Positions 35,611 to 44,574 of a DNA stretch of 64,000 bases are shown piece after piece (positions within the stretch are counted from its first letter, which is position 1; each line of letters begins with the position of its first letter). Below the pieces are notes generated by a model that ran no database searches, was not told the DNA's origin, and was given only the letters and a program-made list of their open reading frames with translations. The stretch is taken from positions 169,754 to 233,753 of the forward strand of contig NZ_PVNE01000002.1 of assembly GCF_003001905.1 (NCBI RefSeq), given 5' to 3'. Source of the DNA: Planifilum fimeticola (GTDB lineage: Bacteria > Bacillota > Bacilli > Thermoactinomycetales > DSM-44946). The translations under genes and the position numbers were made by a program.

Positions 35611-36138
35611 TTACTTTCCGTATCCTTCCCGGTGGACCACCCGTTCCAGCGGGTACATTTCCTTTGGATTCGGCACTTCATCGGGGAATCCGAAGCCCAA
35701 AACGGCCACCACCCGGTGTTGATCGGGGACTCCCAGAAGCTTCCTGACCCGATCTTCCCGTCTCTTCGATTCCGCCTCATCCTCGGAGTGGTAAACGGCT
35801 CCCCAGGCGGCACCGAGTCCCAGCGAAACGGCGGTGAGCCAGGCGTACCCCCCGGCGATGGATGCGTCCTGCAGCCAATATTTGCTGACATCCGGCCTGC
35901 CGATGATGACGATTCCGACGGCGGCTTGTTCAAGCCATTTCATGTAGGGAGTGGTCGGAGTGAGGGATCGAAGCATTTCGCGATCCTTGACGACGATGAA
36001 TTCCCGGGAGGGAAGGTTATTTCCGCTCGGGGCCAGATACAGGGATTGAAGCAATGCATCCATCAGACGGTCCGGAATCGGATCGGGTTTAAAACGGGTG
36101 ATTTCCCGACGCTTTTCGATGGCGGTCAGGACATCCAT
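35611..36138 (-). CDS. Nitroreductase family protein
   Basis: A 175-residue FMN-dependent nitroreductase-fold protein. It shows IEKRREITRFKPDPIP with the phosphate-binding Arg pair, LAPSGNNLPSREFIVV with the FMN-contacting SGNN, DASIAGGYAWLTAVSLGLGAAWG and GFGFPDEVPNP. It would reduce nitroaromatics, quinones or flavins with NAD(P)H. ATG 36138 has AAGGAGG upstream. It is a single gene with its own promoter region. Confidence 0.9.
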   Translation of the reverse strand: MDVLTAIEKRREITRFKPDPIPDRLMDALLQSLYLAPSGNNLPSREFIVVKDREMLRSLTPTTPYMKWLEQAAVGIVIIGRPDVSKYWLQDASIAGGYAWLTAVSLGLGAAWGAVYHSEDEAESKRREDRVRKLLGVPDQHRVVAVLGFGFPDEVPNPKEMYPLERVVHREGYGK

Positions 36139-36182
36139 TCAAAATTCCTCCTTTATTGATTTAAAGTAGATCATAATATAAA

Positions 36183-36198
36183 TCCATCTAATTGGATA
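36183..36198 (-). promoter_or_regulatory. Inverted repeat in the nitroreductase promoter region
   Basis: ATCCA-N6-TGGAT lies beside a -10-like TATTAT on the minus strand, 45-60 bases before the nitroreductase start. It may be an operator; no regulator is assigned. Confidence 0.35.
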
Positions 36199-36223
36199 GG
36201 CGTTTGTGCATTTATTATTTCGA

Positions 36224-36257
36224 AAAAGCGCCATCCTGAAGGGTGATGGCGCTTCCG
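36224..36257 (-). terminator. Rho-independent terminator of the ferredoxin gene
   Basis: The 10-base arms AAGCGCCATC and GATGGCGCTT surround a 9-base loop. On the minus strand the stem is followed by TTTTT. It lies 15 bases after the ferredoxin stop. Confidence 0.8.
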
Positions 36258-36271
36258 GCACCGCTGATCCG

Positions 36272-36672
<401 letters not shown>

Positions 36673-36699
36673 ATCCGGTCAGGCGGGGAAGGGTGCCGA

Positions 36700-36736
36700 A
36701 AACACAAAGATCCGCCGCGGCCACCCGCGGCGGATC
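36700..36736 (-). terminator. Terminator of the wrbA gene
   Basis: Perfect 12-base arms GATCCGCCGCGG and CCGCGGCGGATC flank a 4-base loop. Leftwards the stem is followed by TTTGTGTTTT. It sits seven bases after the wrbA stop. Confidence 0.8.
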
Positions 36737-36742
36737 TCTGGA

Positions 36743-37351
36743 TCATTGCATTCCTTTCTGCAGCCACTGGGCGACCTGGACGGTGCGCCGGGCTTGATGT
36801 TTGACCGCGTCTTTCACGTCTTCTTTCATGTTTCCATCCTGGTCGACCGTGACGCTGGTTCCGTAGGGATTGCCTCCGCCCGCAAAAATGGAGGGATCCG
36901 TGTAACCGGGTGCGGCGATGATGGCTCCCCAATGCATGAACGTGGTATACAGGGCCAGGATGGTTTGTTCCTGCCCCCCGTGCGGGTTCGAAGCGCTGGA
37001 CATGGCGCTCACCACTTTGTTGGCCAGTTTCCCTTCGGCCCACAGGCCTCCCGCGGTGTCCAGGAACTGCTTCATCTGGGAAGGTACATTCCCAAACCGG
37101 GTGGGAACGCTGAAAATATAGGCATCCGCCCACTCGAGATCCTCCAGGGAGGCAACCGGTTCATTTTTCGTCGCTTCATGGTGCGCCTTCCAAGCGGGGT
37201 TTTGTTCGATGGCCGACTCCGGGGCCAGTTCCTGCACCTTTCGGATCCTCACTTCGGCTCCGGCTTCTTGCGCCGCTTCGGCCGCCCATTTCGCCAGCTG
37301 GTGGTTGGTCCCGGTGGAGCTGTAATAGAAAATAGCAAGCTTGACGCTCAT
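36743..37351 (-). CDS. wrbA: NAD(P)H:quinone oxidoreductase WrbA
   Basis: A 202-residue flavodoxin-like quinone reductase. The FMN phosphate loop is FYYSSTGTNHQLA, followed by VPTRFGNVPSQMKQFLDT and SSASNPHGGQEQTI, all WrbA marks. It reduces quinones by two electrons, avoiding semiquinones. The start ATG 37351 has AAGGAGG upstream. An MhqR-type operator lies 158 bases upstream, linking it to the neighbouring repressor gene. Confidence 0.93.
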   Translation of the reverse strand: MSVKLAIFYYSSTGTNHQLAKWAAEAAQEAGAEVRIRKVQELAPESAIEQNPAWKAHHEATKNEPVASLEDLEWADAYIFSVPTRFGNVPSQMKQFLDTAGGLWAEGKLANKVVSAMSSASNPHGGQEQTILALYTTFMHWGAIIAAPGYTDPSIFAGGGNPYGTSVTVDQDGNMKEDVKDAVKHQARRTVQVAQWLQKGMQ

Positions 37352-37508
37352 GTCGTATTCCTCCTTATAATGTTGCATGTTTTTGATACTCGGTCCTTCT
37401 TTAATCTGTAATCTGTCCTTTTCGGCTGATTGTGATAAGCTCAGCGCCTCCTTCGACAAACACCTCCTTTTCGGGGTGAGGGATGGAACCAATTATCCTG
37501 AGTTCATG

Positions 37509-37526
37509 TATCTTGAAATCAAGATA
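37509..37526 (-). promoter_or_regulatory. MhqR-type operator upstream of wrbA
   Basis: TATCTTGAAATCAAGATA is a dyad broken only at its centre. It agrees with the known Bacillus MhqR box (TATCTcgaAtTCgAGATA). It lies between the mhqR-like stop and wrbA, next to a -10-like GATAAT on the minus strand. Confidence 0.75.
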
Positions 37527-37541
37527 AAAACCCAAAATAAA

Positions 37542-37988
37542 TCAGGTTTCCAAGGAGAAACCCAATTTCTTCAACAAGGAAATAAGGATTTGCTTTTCTT
37601 CCGGCGAGAGCGCTTGGAAAATTTGCTGAACGGCTTTTTTGTGCTTGGGAAATATCTCTTTCATTAACTGTTTGCCGCCGTCGGTGATGGTTGCATAGAC
37701 GACCCGGCGATCCGTCGGGCAATTTCTGCGGCATACCAGGTTTTTCTCTTCCAATTTGTCGATGACGTAGGTGATGCTTCCGCTTGACAAGAGGATTTTT
37801 TTCCCGATTTGCTGAATCGGTTGATCGCCTTTGTTGTACAAAAGCTCCAGGACGGCGAATTCCGTCGTGTTCAGGTTGTGGCTTCGAATGTCTTCCTTTA
37901 ATTTTTCCGCCACCCTGTGAAAGGCCCTCGAAAAAACAATCAGCAGTTTCAGAGACAATTCCTCATCATGGGAATGAAAGGATTCCAT
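37542..37988 (-). CDS. mhqR: MarR family repressor, MhqR-like
   Basis: A 148-residue winged-helix repressor. The segment LNTTEFAVLELLYNKGDQPIQQIGKKILLSSGSITYVIDKLEEKNLVCRR, in two parts, covers the recognition helix and wing (DRRVVYATIT). Length and sequence plan match B. subtilis MhqR, which responds to quinones and catechols. A palindromic operator overlaps its own promoter, and a second lies before wrbA, so it probably represses itself, wrbA and perhaps the divergent cyclase operon. Confidence 0.85.
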   Translation of the reverse strand: MESFHSHDEELSLKLLIVFSRAFHRVAEKLKEDIRSHNLNTTEFAVLELLYNKGDQPIQQIGKKILLSSGSITYVIDKLEEKNLVCRRNCPTDRRVVYATITDGGKQLMKEIFPKHKKAVQQIFQALSPEEKQILISLLKKLGFSLET

Positions 37989-38012
37989 CGCGTCTTGAAG
38001 TCCTCATTTCAA

Positions 38013-38030
38013 TATCTTGAATTCGAGATA
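38013..38030 (-). promoter_or_regulatory. MhqR-type operator between mhqR and cyclase genes
   Basis: TATCTTGAATTCGAGATA is palindromic with a single mismatch and equals the Bacillus MhqR consensus. It starts just downstream of the mhqR -10 hexamer, as expected for autorepression. Confidence 0.85.
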
Positions 38031-38031
38031 A

Positions 38032-38060
38032 ATGATAACCAAGATGAATGCCCGTGTCAA
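38032..38060 (-). promoter_or_regulatory. Sigma-A promoter of mhqR
   Basis: On the minus strand TTGACA (38060-38055), a 17-base spacer and TATCAT (38037-38032) form a near-consensus promoter abutting the operator. Confidence 0.8.
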
Positions 38061-38075
38061 CCGGAGGCAAAAAAA

Positions 38076-38105
38076 TTGACTTTTCGAAACCCTTTTCACT
38101 ACATT
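38076..38105 (+). promoter_or_regulatory. Probable promoter of the cyclase/FAH operon
   Basis: TTGACT (38076-38081), an 18-base spacer and TACATT (38100-38105), 55 bases before the cyclase start. The MhqR operator lies 46 bases upstream of the -35. Confidence 0.5.
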
Positions 38106-38159
38106 TGAATTGAGACAAGGGTTCTCGGCGTTGTCCGAAAAACGTGAGGAGGGACCGGA

Positions 38160-38966
38160 GTGCTTTTCGAAAACTGTCGACTGATCGATCTGAGCCTTCC
38201 GATCGAACACGAAGCCGTTTCCGAGCCGATGCCCGCCCGGATTCGGTACATCACCCATGATGGCGAGGGTTTGGAGCAGATGAAGCAGCTTTTTGGCGTG
38301 CAGCAAGAGGATCTGGTCTGGTCCGGCGGACTCGGCTGGGCCCTTGAGGAGATCACGGCGATCACCCACACCGGCACCCATGTGGATGCGCCCTATCACT
38401 ACCATCCAACTTCCGGGGGCCGCCCGGCCCGACGAATTGACGAGCTTCCCCTGGAATGGTTTCTGGCGCCGGCGGTTCGCCTTGATGTTCGACATATCGA
38501 GGCGGGCAGGCGGATCCGGGTTTCCGATCTGGAAGAGGCCCTGGCCGGGATCGATTACCGGCTGCGGCCCGGCGACGTGGTCCTCCTCATGACCGGGAGG
38601 GACCGGTTTTGTCACAGCCCGGAGTACTACCGCCAGCCGGGATTGGGGCGTGAAGAGGTGTTGTGGCTTGTCGATCAGGGGGTGCGGGTGATCGGCATCG
38701 ATGCCTACACCCTGGACCGACCCTTTGCGGACATGGTCGCCGATTACAAAAAAACCGGCGACGGCCGACATATCTGGCCGGCTCACTTTGCCGGAATCGA
38801 AGCGGAATACTGTCAAATCGAAAAGCTGGCCAATCTCGACCGGATTCCGGTCGACCACGGCTTCTGGATTTCGTGCTTTCCCGTGAAAATCGCCGGAGCG
38901 AGCGGGGCATGGTGTCGGGCGGTGGCCATCGTGCCGGAGCAGACGGAAGGGGGAAGGTCGACGTGA
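38160..38966 (+). CDS. Cyclase family protein (kynurenine formamidase-like)
   Basis: A 268-residue metal-dependent hydrolase of the cyclase/KynB fold. The metal motif THTGTHVDAPYHYHP (HxGTHxDxPxH) is intact. Relatives hydrolyse N-formylkynurenine, isatin or cyclic amides/lactones. Start is GTG after GAGGAGGGA. It overlaps the FAH-family gene by four bases and lies divergent from mhqR. The substrate is unknown; a role in breaking down ring-cleavage or quinone-derived products is inferred from the MhqR context. Confidence 0.85.
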   Translation: MLFENCRLIDLSLPIEHEAVSEPMPARIRYITHDGEGLEQMKQLFGVQQEDLVWSGGLGWALEEITAITHTGTHVDAPYHYHPTSGGRPARRIDELPLEWFLAPAVRLDVRHIEAGRRIRVSDLEEALAGIDYRLRPGDVVLLMTGRDRFCHSPEYYRQPGLGREEVLWLVDQGVRVIGIDAYTLDRPFADMVADYKKTGDGRHIWPAHFAGIEAEYCQIEKLANLDRIPVDHGFWISCFPVKIAGASGAWCRAVAIVPEQTEGGRST

Positions 38967-39961
38967 AGCTCCTGTCCTTTCAGCTTCAAACACCGGACGG
39001 CCCTGCGGCGCGGATCGGAGCCCTGGTGGACGGCGACCGGGTGGTCGACCTCACGTCCGCCTGCTACGTTCAACTGCTCATGGATCGAAGTTGTGACCCC
39101 CGGGCGGCGGCCCGAATCGCCCGGGCCCTGGTCCCTCCCGACATGGTGGCCTTCATCGAGGGGGGGGAAAGGACGCTGGATGCGGCGCGGGAGGCCCTCA
39201 ACGCGGTTCTGAACGGGGATGAGCTTCCGACGGAAACGAAGGTCATTCATCCCCTCAAATCCTTAAAGCTGCTTCCGGCGGTTCCCCGTCCCCCGATGTT
39301 CCGGGATTTCATGGCCTTTGAAGAGCATGTGAAGGGGTCGGTGCAGGCGATGGGATTGGGGGAAGTGCCGAAGATGTGGTATGAGTTTCCCGTATTTTAC
39401 AAGGGAAACGTCCAATCCCTGGCCGCCCACGGGGAAGACGTTCTTTGGCCGTCCTACAGTCGGCTGTTGGATTTTGAATTGGAGATGGCGGCGATCATCG
39501 GGCGCAGGGGCGCCGATATCCCGGAGGAGCGGGCCGGGGAGCACATTTTCGGCTTTACCATTTTGAACGACTTCAGCGCCCGGGATGTCCAGGGGCAGGA
39601 GATGAGCGTGGGGCTGGGGCCGGCAAAGGGGAAGGATTTTCGAACGGGGACCGCTTTGGGTCCGTGGATTGTGACGGCAGATGAACTCCCCGACCCCTAC
39701 AACCTGAGGATGAGGGTGCGGGTCAACGGCGAAGTGTGGTCCGAGGGGCGTTCGGGAACCATCCACTGGCGTTTTGAGCAGATGATCGCCCATGCGTCGC
39801 GGAGCGAGACCCTCTATCCGGGAGAGGTTTTTGGATCGGGCACCGTGGGCCGCGGTTGCGGGCTGGAGCTCGGGCGCTGGCTGAAGCCGGGCGACGTGGT
39901 GGAGCTGGAAATCGAGGGGATCGGCGTGCTCCGCAACCGGGTGGTGCGTCCGGGCCGGTGA
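38963..39961 (+). CDS. Fumarylacetoacetate hydrolase (FAH) family protein
   Basis: A 332-residue FAH-superfamily protein acting on C-C bonds of diketo acids. It shows FRDFMAFEEHVKG, the DFELEMAAIIGRRGADI block with acidic metal ligands, FTILNDFSARDVQ and GKDFRTGTALGPWIVT, then GSGTVGRGCGLELGRWLKPGDVVELEIEGIG in two pieces. GTG 38963 overlaps the cyclase stop and has GGGGAAGG upstream. It is probably a hydrolase or decarboxylase of an aromatic ring-cleavage product, paired with the cyclase. Confidence 0.9.
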   Translation: MKLLSFQLQTPDGPAARIGALVDGDRVVDLTSACYVQLLMDRSCDPRAAARIARALVPPDMVAFIEGGERTLDAAREALNAVLNGDELPTETKVIHPLKSLKLLPAVPRPPMFRDFMAFEEHVKGSVQAMGLGEVPKMWYEFPVFYKGNVQSLAAHGEDVLWPSYSRLLDFELEMAAIIGRRGADIPEERAGEHIFGFTILNDFSARDVQGQEMSVGLGPAKGKDFRTGTALGPWIVTADELPDPYNLRMRVRVNGEVWSEGRSGTIHWRFEQMIAHASRSETLYPGEVFGSGTVGRGCGLELGRWLKPGDVVELEIEGIGVLRNRVVRPGR

Positions 39962-39999
39962 ATCGGCGGATCAAAGGAGGCGGAAAACGCCGGGAATCT

Positions 40000-41661
40000 T
40001 CATCCGATGGTTACCATGGAGGATTCCCCGTCCGCTCGGCGCAATCCGGGTCGTCCGTTCTCCACCACGAAGGTGGCCCGGGTGGTAATCGGCGCATCGG
40101 GGCGGGACACGTAAGGGAGAACCCGGTAATCGGTCCGCCAGGTGTCGGGGGTCACGGTGCACCGAACGTATCCCCGTTGCCCGTTGAAGAATTTGATATG
40201 GGGATTTTCAGCCAGGATGCGCCGGATGTCGCTCCGGGTGTCGAAACCGTCTCCGTCGGAGGTGATGGAGGTCCCGACAAATTCGACACCGACGGTCGGC
40301 GAGTCCGGTCGGTCGAAATCGGCCTTGATCTCGTTGGCCCAGTTGGAATGCACGTCTCCCGTGAGAACCACCAGATTGGAAATCCCTTTGTGGGTGATGA
40401 ACTTCAGGATCCGATCCCGGTTGGCCGGATATCCGTCCCAAGAATCCATGTTCAGCAGTTCGCCGTCTCCGATGCGCACATCCTTTTTTGAAAAGAAGAC
40501 CTGTTGGGCGATCACATTCCATTGCGCCTCGGAGCGCTCAAGGCCGTTCAACAGCCAGCGTTCCTGTTCGGCGCCGAGAAGGGTGCGGTTCGGCTCGGTC
40601 GATTCCCGGCTCGGCGGCTTCCATCCGTCGCCGTTCGCCTGATCGTCGCGGTACTGGCGCGTGTCGAGGACGTGAAAGTCGGCCAGGTTTCCGCAACGGA
40701 AACGCCGGTACAGCTGAATCCCTCCCTGTCGGGGCATGAAGCGGCTCCGGAGGGGCATGTGTTCATAATAGGCCCGGTAGGCGGCCGTCCGGCGGCGGAT
40801 GAAATCCCTTCTTTCTTCTTCCCCCTGGGGAACCGTACCGGCGTAGTTGTTTTCCACTTCGTGGTCATCCCAGACAACCACCCAGGGAAAGGCGGCATGC
40901 GCCTTCTGAAGCTCGGGATCGGTTTTGTACAGGGCGTGCCGGTTGCGGTACTCTTCCAGGGTTTGGGGTTTTCGGCTGTTGTGGGACCGGACGTTGCCGG
41001 AGGGGGAGAGGTATTCGCCGGTTCCGTGTTCGTATATGTAATCTCCCAGGTGAAGGATCAGGTCGAGGTCTTCCTCCGCCATCCGCCGGTAGGCGGTGTA
41101 ATATCCGTGTTCGAAATGTTGACAGGAGGCAAAGGCGAAAGTAAAGACCGGTACGGCGGCGTCGGGAGCGGGAAGGGTCTTGGTCCGCCCGACGGGGCTC
41201 AGTTCGGACCCGGCTTTGAAACGGTAAAAATATTGGCGGTCCGGCTGAAGTCCCGACACTTCCACGTGTACGGTATGGGCGAGGTCCGACCGGGCGTAGG
41301 CGGTTCCGCTTTGGACGATGCGGCGGAATCCTTCGTCGGCGGCCACTTCCCACCGGACGGGAATGTCGCGGGGCGGCATTCCGCCGCCGTTCAGGGGATC
41401 CGGGGCCAGCCGGGTCCACAGGACGACGCTGTCCGGCATGGGGTCCCCCGAGGCCACCCCAAGGGTGAAGGGATAGGAGGGAAACCGGGGCGCAGCCTCA
41501 ACGGGAACATTTTTCAGCAGGGCGCCTGAGAGGGTGAGGCTGAGGGAAAGGGTGGTGATTCGCCCCACCTCCTGCAAAAAGCTTCGGCGGTCCATCCGTT
41601 TCGACCGGAGGAAGTCGGGATCGAGCCATTGGTCCAGTGAAGGTTTGTCCTTGTCCATCAT
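40000..41661 (-). CDS. phoD: Tat-exported PhoD-type alkaline phosphatase
   Basis: A 553-residue phosphodiesterase/alkaline phosphatase D. The N-terminal region has a twin-arginine signal, MDRRSFLQEVGRITTLSLSL, so export is by the Tat system. The catalytic domain begins PFTLGVASGDPMPDSVVLWTRL and has FAFASCQHFEHGYYTAY, HLGDYIYEHG, VVWDDHEVENNYAG and LTGDVHSNWA, all PhoD metal-site motifs. ATG 41661 (or 41658) follows GGGGATGAA. It is transcribed alone; the 170 bases upstream are AT-rich and could hold PhoP sites, but none is certain. Confidence 0.93.
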   Translation of the reverse strand: MMDKDKPSLDQWLDPDFLRSKRMDRRSFLQEVGRITTLSLSLTLSGALLKNVPVEAAPRFPSYPFTLGVASGDPMPDSVVLWTRLAPDPLNGGGMPPRDIPVRWEVAADEGFRRIVQSGTAYARSDLAHTVHVEVSGLQPDRQYFYRFKAGSELSPVGRTKTLPAPDAAVPVFTFAFASCQHFEHGYYTAYRRMAEEDLDLILHLGDYIYEHGTGEYLSPSGNVRSHNSRKPQTLEEYRNRHALYKTDPELQKAHAAFPWVVVWDDHEVENNYAGTVPQGEEERRDFIRRRTAAYRAYYEHMPLRSRFMPRQGGIQLYRRFRCGNLADFHVLDTRQYRDDQANGDGWKPPSRESTEPNRTLLGAEQERWLLNGLERSEAQWNVIAQQVFFSKKDVRIGDGELLNMDSWDGYPANRDRILKFITHKGISNLVVLTGDVHSNWANEIKADFDRPDSPTVGVEFVGTSITSDGDGFDTRSDIRRILAENPHIKFFNGQRGYVRCTVTPDTWRTDYRVLPYVSRPDAPITTRATFVVENGRPGLRRADGESSMVTIG

Positions 41662-41934
41662 TTCATCCCCTTTTTGAGGCCCCTAATCGGCTTTTCCTTT
41701 TTATGGTTTCACATGTTTAATATTGGTAAACAAGACGGGGTTTATGTGGTTTCATAAAAGGTTCGCGTTTTTCTCCGGTTTCCGTGAAACCTGCCGGGTA
41801 CAACGAGGGTTTTTCTATTTGGGAAAAATGAACGGATGACCGGCCCCGCCCCGTCGGGCAATCGTTTGTTTCCGCCATCGTTTTTTTATATACTTTGGAT
41901 AACTTCATTGGCCTCCGGAAGGTGTGATGTTTGT
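41662..41934. promoter_or_regulatory. Divergent spacer between phoD and ysmB-like gene
   Basis: This 273-base gap holds no gene. A sigma-A promoter for the MarR gene is seen: TTGTTT (41666-41671 counting within the 41800s, that is 41866-41871), a 17-base spacer and TATACT (41889-41894). The phoD side is AT-rich with repeated TTTATG and GTTTCA words. Confidence 0.55.
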
Positions 41935-42384
41935 ATGGAAAACAACAAAGGAGCACTTTCGGAAGAACTGATCTCGGACATCGAGTATCTGCTTCGGGAG
42001 ATGAGCTTGCTCATCAAAAGAAAGGGACGGGAGATCCTGAACCATTTTCCGATCACTCCGCCGCAGTTTACGGCGCTCTTGTGGCTGAACGAGGAGGGGG
42101 ACATGACGATCGGGGAATTGAGCCAGAAGATGTATTTGGCCTGCAGCACAATGACCGACTTGATCGACCGGATGGAAAAAAACGGTGTCGTGGTGCGGGT
42201 TCGGGACGAACGGGACCGCCGGGTGGTACGGGTTCGCATGCTGGAGAGGGGAAGGGCGATCATTGAGGATGTGATGAAGGCGCGGCGGGAGTATCTGGCG
42301 GATATTTTGTCCACGTTTTCGCCGGAGGACGTGGAGTCCATCCGCAAGCGCCTTTCTATGCTGTACGAGAGGATGAAGGAGTAG
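41935..42384 (+). CDS. ysmB: MarR family regulator (YsmB-like)
   Basis: A 149-residue winged-helix protein. The DNA-binding part is PPQFTALLWLNEEGDMTIGELSQKM with the wing DRMEKNGVVVRVRDERDRRVVRV, and a C-terminal dimer helix follows. B. subtilis has a MarR protein, YsmB, at the same place before racE, and this position supports orthology. ATG 41935 has GGAAGGTG upstream. Target genes are unknown. Confidence 0.85.
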   Translation: MENNKGALSEELISDIEYLLREMSLLIKRKGREILNHFPITPPQFTALLWLNEEGDMTIGELSQKMYLACSTMTDLIDRMEKNGVVVRVRDERDRRVVRVRMLERGRAIIEDVMKARREYLADILSTFSPEDVESIRKRLSMLYERMKE

Positions 42385-42484
42385 CCGGGAACCAACATCG
42401 CCACATATGATATCCCAACGGGATCAACCTTTATCGCAAAATCTTCGCGGGCGGATATCGCAGAATGGAGGAATGAAAGAGCTT

Positions 42485-43318
42485 ATGAATCGGGATGACC
42501 AACCGGCGGTCGGCATATTGGATTCCGGTGTCGGCGGATTGACCGTGGCAAAAGAAGTGTTGAGGCAGCTGCCCGGCGAACGCATCATCTATTTTGGGGA
42601 CACGAGCCGATGTCCCTACGGCCCGCGGCCGGGAGAAGAGGTTCTTCGTTTCACGTTGGAGATCGTCCGGTTTTTGGAGCAATTTCCCCTCAAGGCCCTG
42701 GTCATCGCTTGCAACACGGCCACAGCCGTGGCAGTCGACGTGGTGCGAAAGCGGACGGCCGTACCGGTGCTGGGGGTGATCGAACCCGGAGCCCGCGCGG
42801 CAATCCAATCGACTCGTCAGGGACGGATCGGTGTGATCGGAACTCAGGGGACGGTGCGGAGCGGGGCCTACGAGAAGGCGTTGAAACGGTTAAATCCCGG
42901 GCTGTTTGTCGTCAGCCACGCCTGTCCGGCCCTCGTTCCGCTGGTGGAGAGCGATTGCGGCGGGACGGAAGAGGCCCGTCGGGTGGTGGAATCCTCGCTG
43001 GAGCCCTTGAAAAAGCACGATGTCGACACCCTGATTCTCGGCTGCACCCATTATCCGCTGATCGCCGATCTGATCGGCGAGGTGATGGGAGAAGGCGTGC
43101 AATTGATCAGCTCCGCCGAGGAGACGGCGCGGGAACTGAAAACCCTGCTGGAGGGCCGGAATCTTCTGTCTTCGGAGGGGACGGATCGTCCCGCTGCTCA
43201 TCGCTTTTTTACCAGCGGCGATCCCGATTTTTTCCGGCGGATCGCCGAGCGGTGGCTGGGCTGCTCCGTGCAGGTCATCCGTGCGGCGGCGGAGACATCG
43301 GTTCCCACTTCCCTCTGA
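42485..43318 (+). CDS. racE: Glutamate racemase
   Basis: A 277-residue MurI/RacE that supplies D-glutamate for peptidoglycan. It begins AVGILDSGVGGLTVAKE and carries both catalytic Cys segments, VIACNTATA and LGCTHYPL. The YFGDTSRCPYGPR motif binds substrate. ATG 42485 gives the family N-terminus; the ATG at 42473 lies directly on the GGAGG, and longer frames are not conserved. It is followed by gerM as in B. subtilis. Confidence 0.93.
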   Translation: MNRDDQPAVGILDSGVGGLTVAKEVLRQLPGERIIYFGDTSRCPYGPRPGEEVLRFTLEIVRFLEQFPLKALVIACNTATAVAVDVVRKRTAVPVLGVIEPGARAAIQSTRQGRIGVIGTQGTVRSGAYEKALKRLNPGLFVVSHACPALVPLVESDCGGTEEARRVVESSLEPLKKHDVDTLILGCTHYPLIADLIGEVMGEGVQLISSAEETARELKTLLEGRNLLSSEGTDRPAAHRFFTSGDPDFFRRIAERWLGCSVQVIRAAAETSVPTSL

Positions 43319-43374
43319 TTCTATCAAGGGGACTCTTTTTCGATTTTTCGGTGCTAAAACCCCTCCTGGGCTCG

Positions 43375-43382
43375 TATACATG
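43375..43382 (+). promoter_or_regulatory. Sporulation-type -10 element before gerM (tentative)
   Basis: TATACATG resembles the sigma-E -10 consensus (CATACAnT) in six of eight positions, 32 bases before the gerM start. The -35 is unclear. In B. subtilis gerM is a mother-cell gene. Confidence 0.3.
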
Positions 43383-43413
43383 GGACTAGAGATTTGTCCA
43401 AGGAGGGAAAGCG

Positions 43414-44472
43414 ATGCGGGTGAGGATCGCATGCACGGTACTGGTCTTGTTGCTCATGCCTTTCGCCCTGACGGGATGCTTGTTCGGTCCGGAGCAAGAG
43501 ACCTCCGCACCGATTGATCCGCCTCCTGCAGGAGTGGAGGAGAAGTACGAAAAGCAGGGGGCGCAAAAGGAGGCTGAATCGAAGGAGGAGGCCAAGGCGG
43601 ACAAAAAGAGCCAGGCGCGGGTTCAGCTCTATTTCTTGGCGAACAACGGATACGTGGTTCCCTACGCCGTGGACATGCCGAAGGTGGAGGGGATCGCCAA
43701 GGAAGCGATGAACATGCTGGTTGCGGGCAGCGAGGCCGAATCCCGGTTGCCCGAGGGGTTCAGGGGCGTCCTTCCGAAAGGGACGAAGGTGAAGGGGCTG
43801 AACATCCAGGACGGCACAGCCACGGTCGACTTTTCCAAGGAGTTTCTCTCCTACCGGACCGAAATGGAGAAAAAGATCCTGGACGCGGTGACCTGGACCT
43901 TGACCGGGTTTGATTCGGTAGAGCGGGTCAACATATGGGTAGACGGACGTCCCCTCGCCAAAATGCCCAAAGGGAAAAGCCCCGCCCAAGGACTCACGCG
44001 GAACCGGGGAATCAACCTGGAGTTGGCGGAAGGGGTGAACATCGGGCAAAGCATGCCGGTGACACTGTACTTCCTGGGTCAGGCGTCCGACAACACGGTG
44101 TACTACGTTCCGGTGACCCGGATGATCAACCGGTCCGATGACGTGGCCGAATCCGTGATGCAGCAACTGATTCTCGGGCCGAAACACGGTTCCGGACTGA
44201 GCGGAGCTCTGGCAGAGACCCTGAAGGTGAACAAGTTGGAGGTGAAGGACAAGACGGTGTTGGCCGACTTCGGCGGCCAGCTGCTTCAGTACGGCAAGGG
44301 GAAGTCCGCGTCGAAGGACGCCATCCAGACCATCGTTCTTTCCCTGACGGAAAATACGGGAGCCGACAAGGTGAAGATTACGGTCAACGGAAAAGCGGAG
44401 GCTAACGTGGAAGGAAAACCCCTGGACAAGGCGGTCAACCGCCCGGAAATCGTCAACCCTGCGAGCTTGTAA
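43414..44472 (+). CDS. gerM: GerMN-domain spore germination lipoprotein
   Basis: A 352-residue lipoprotein with lipobox LTGC (lipidated Cys22), a charged Lys/Glu-rich linker, and two GerMN domains (about residues 68-195 and 205-335). Each domain shows the VxLYFL, AVDMPK/PVTR and VDFSKEFL or ADFGGQLL patterns. In B. subtilis GerM is needed for sporulation and germination. Start is ATG after AAGGAGGG. It places the organism among spore formers and lies between racE and rph in the usual order. Confidence 0.93.
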   Translation: MRVRIACTVLVLLLMPFALTGCLFGPEQETSAPIDPPPAGVEEKYEKQGAQKEAESKEEAKADKKSQARVQLYFLANNGYVVPYAVDMPKVEGIAKEAMNMLVAGSEAESRLPEGFRGVLPKGTKVKGLNIQDGTATVDFSKEFLSYRTEMEKKILDAVTWTLTGFDSVERVNIWVDGRPLAKMPKGKSPAQGLTRNRGINLELAEGVNIGQSMPVTLYFLGQASDNTVYYVPVTRMINRSDDVAESVMQQLILGPKHGSGLSGALAETLKVNKLEVKDKTVLADFGGQLLQYGKGKSASKDAIQTIVLSLTENTGADKVKITVNGKAEANVEGKPLDKAVNRPEIVNPASL

Positions 44473-44497
44473 CGAAGGTTGCGGATCGGAAGGGGCG

Positions 44498-44519
44498 AGA
44501 GGCGGCCTCTTTTCTTTTG
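44498..44519 (+). terminator. Weak terminator after gerM
   Basis: AGAGG and CCTCT form a five-base stem with a three-base loop, followed by TTTTCTTTT. Confidence 0.45.
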
Positions 44520-44544
44520 GAGGGCGAAGCGGTTATGTTATAAT
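44517..44544 (+). promoter_or_regulatory. Sigma-A promoter of rph operon
   Basis: TTGGAG (44517-44522), a 16-base spacer and consensus TATAAT (44539-44544), 30 bases before the rph start. Confidence 0.7.
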
Positions 44545-44574
44545 AAGGTGAATTAAAATTGGAGGGAATAGCCA

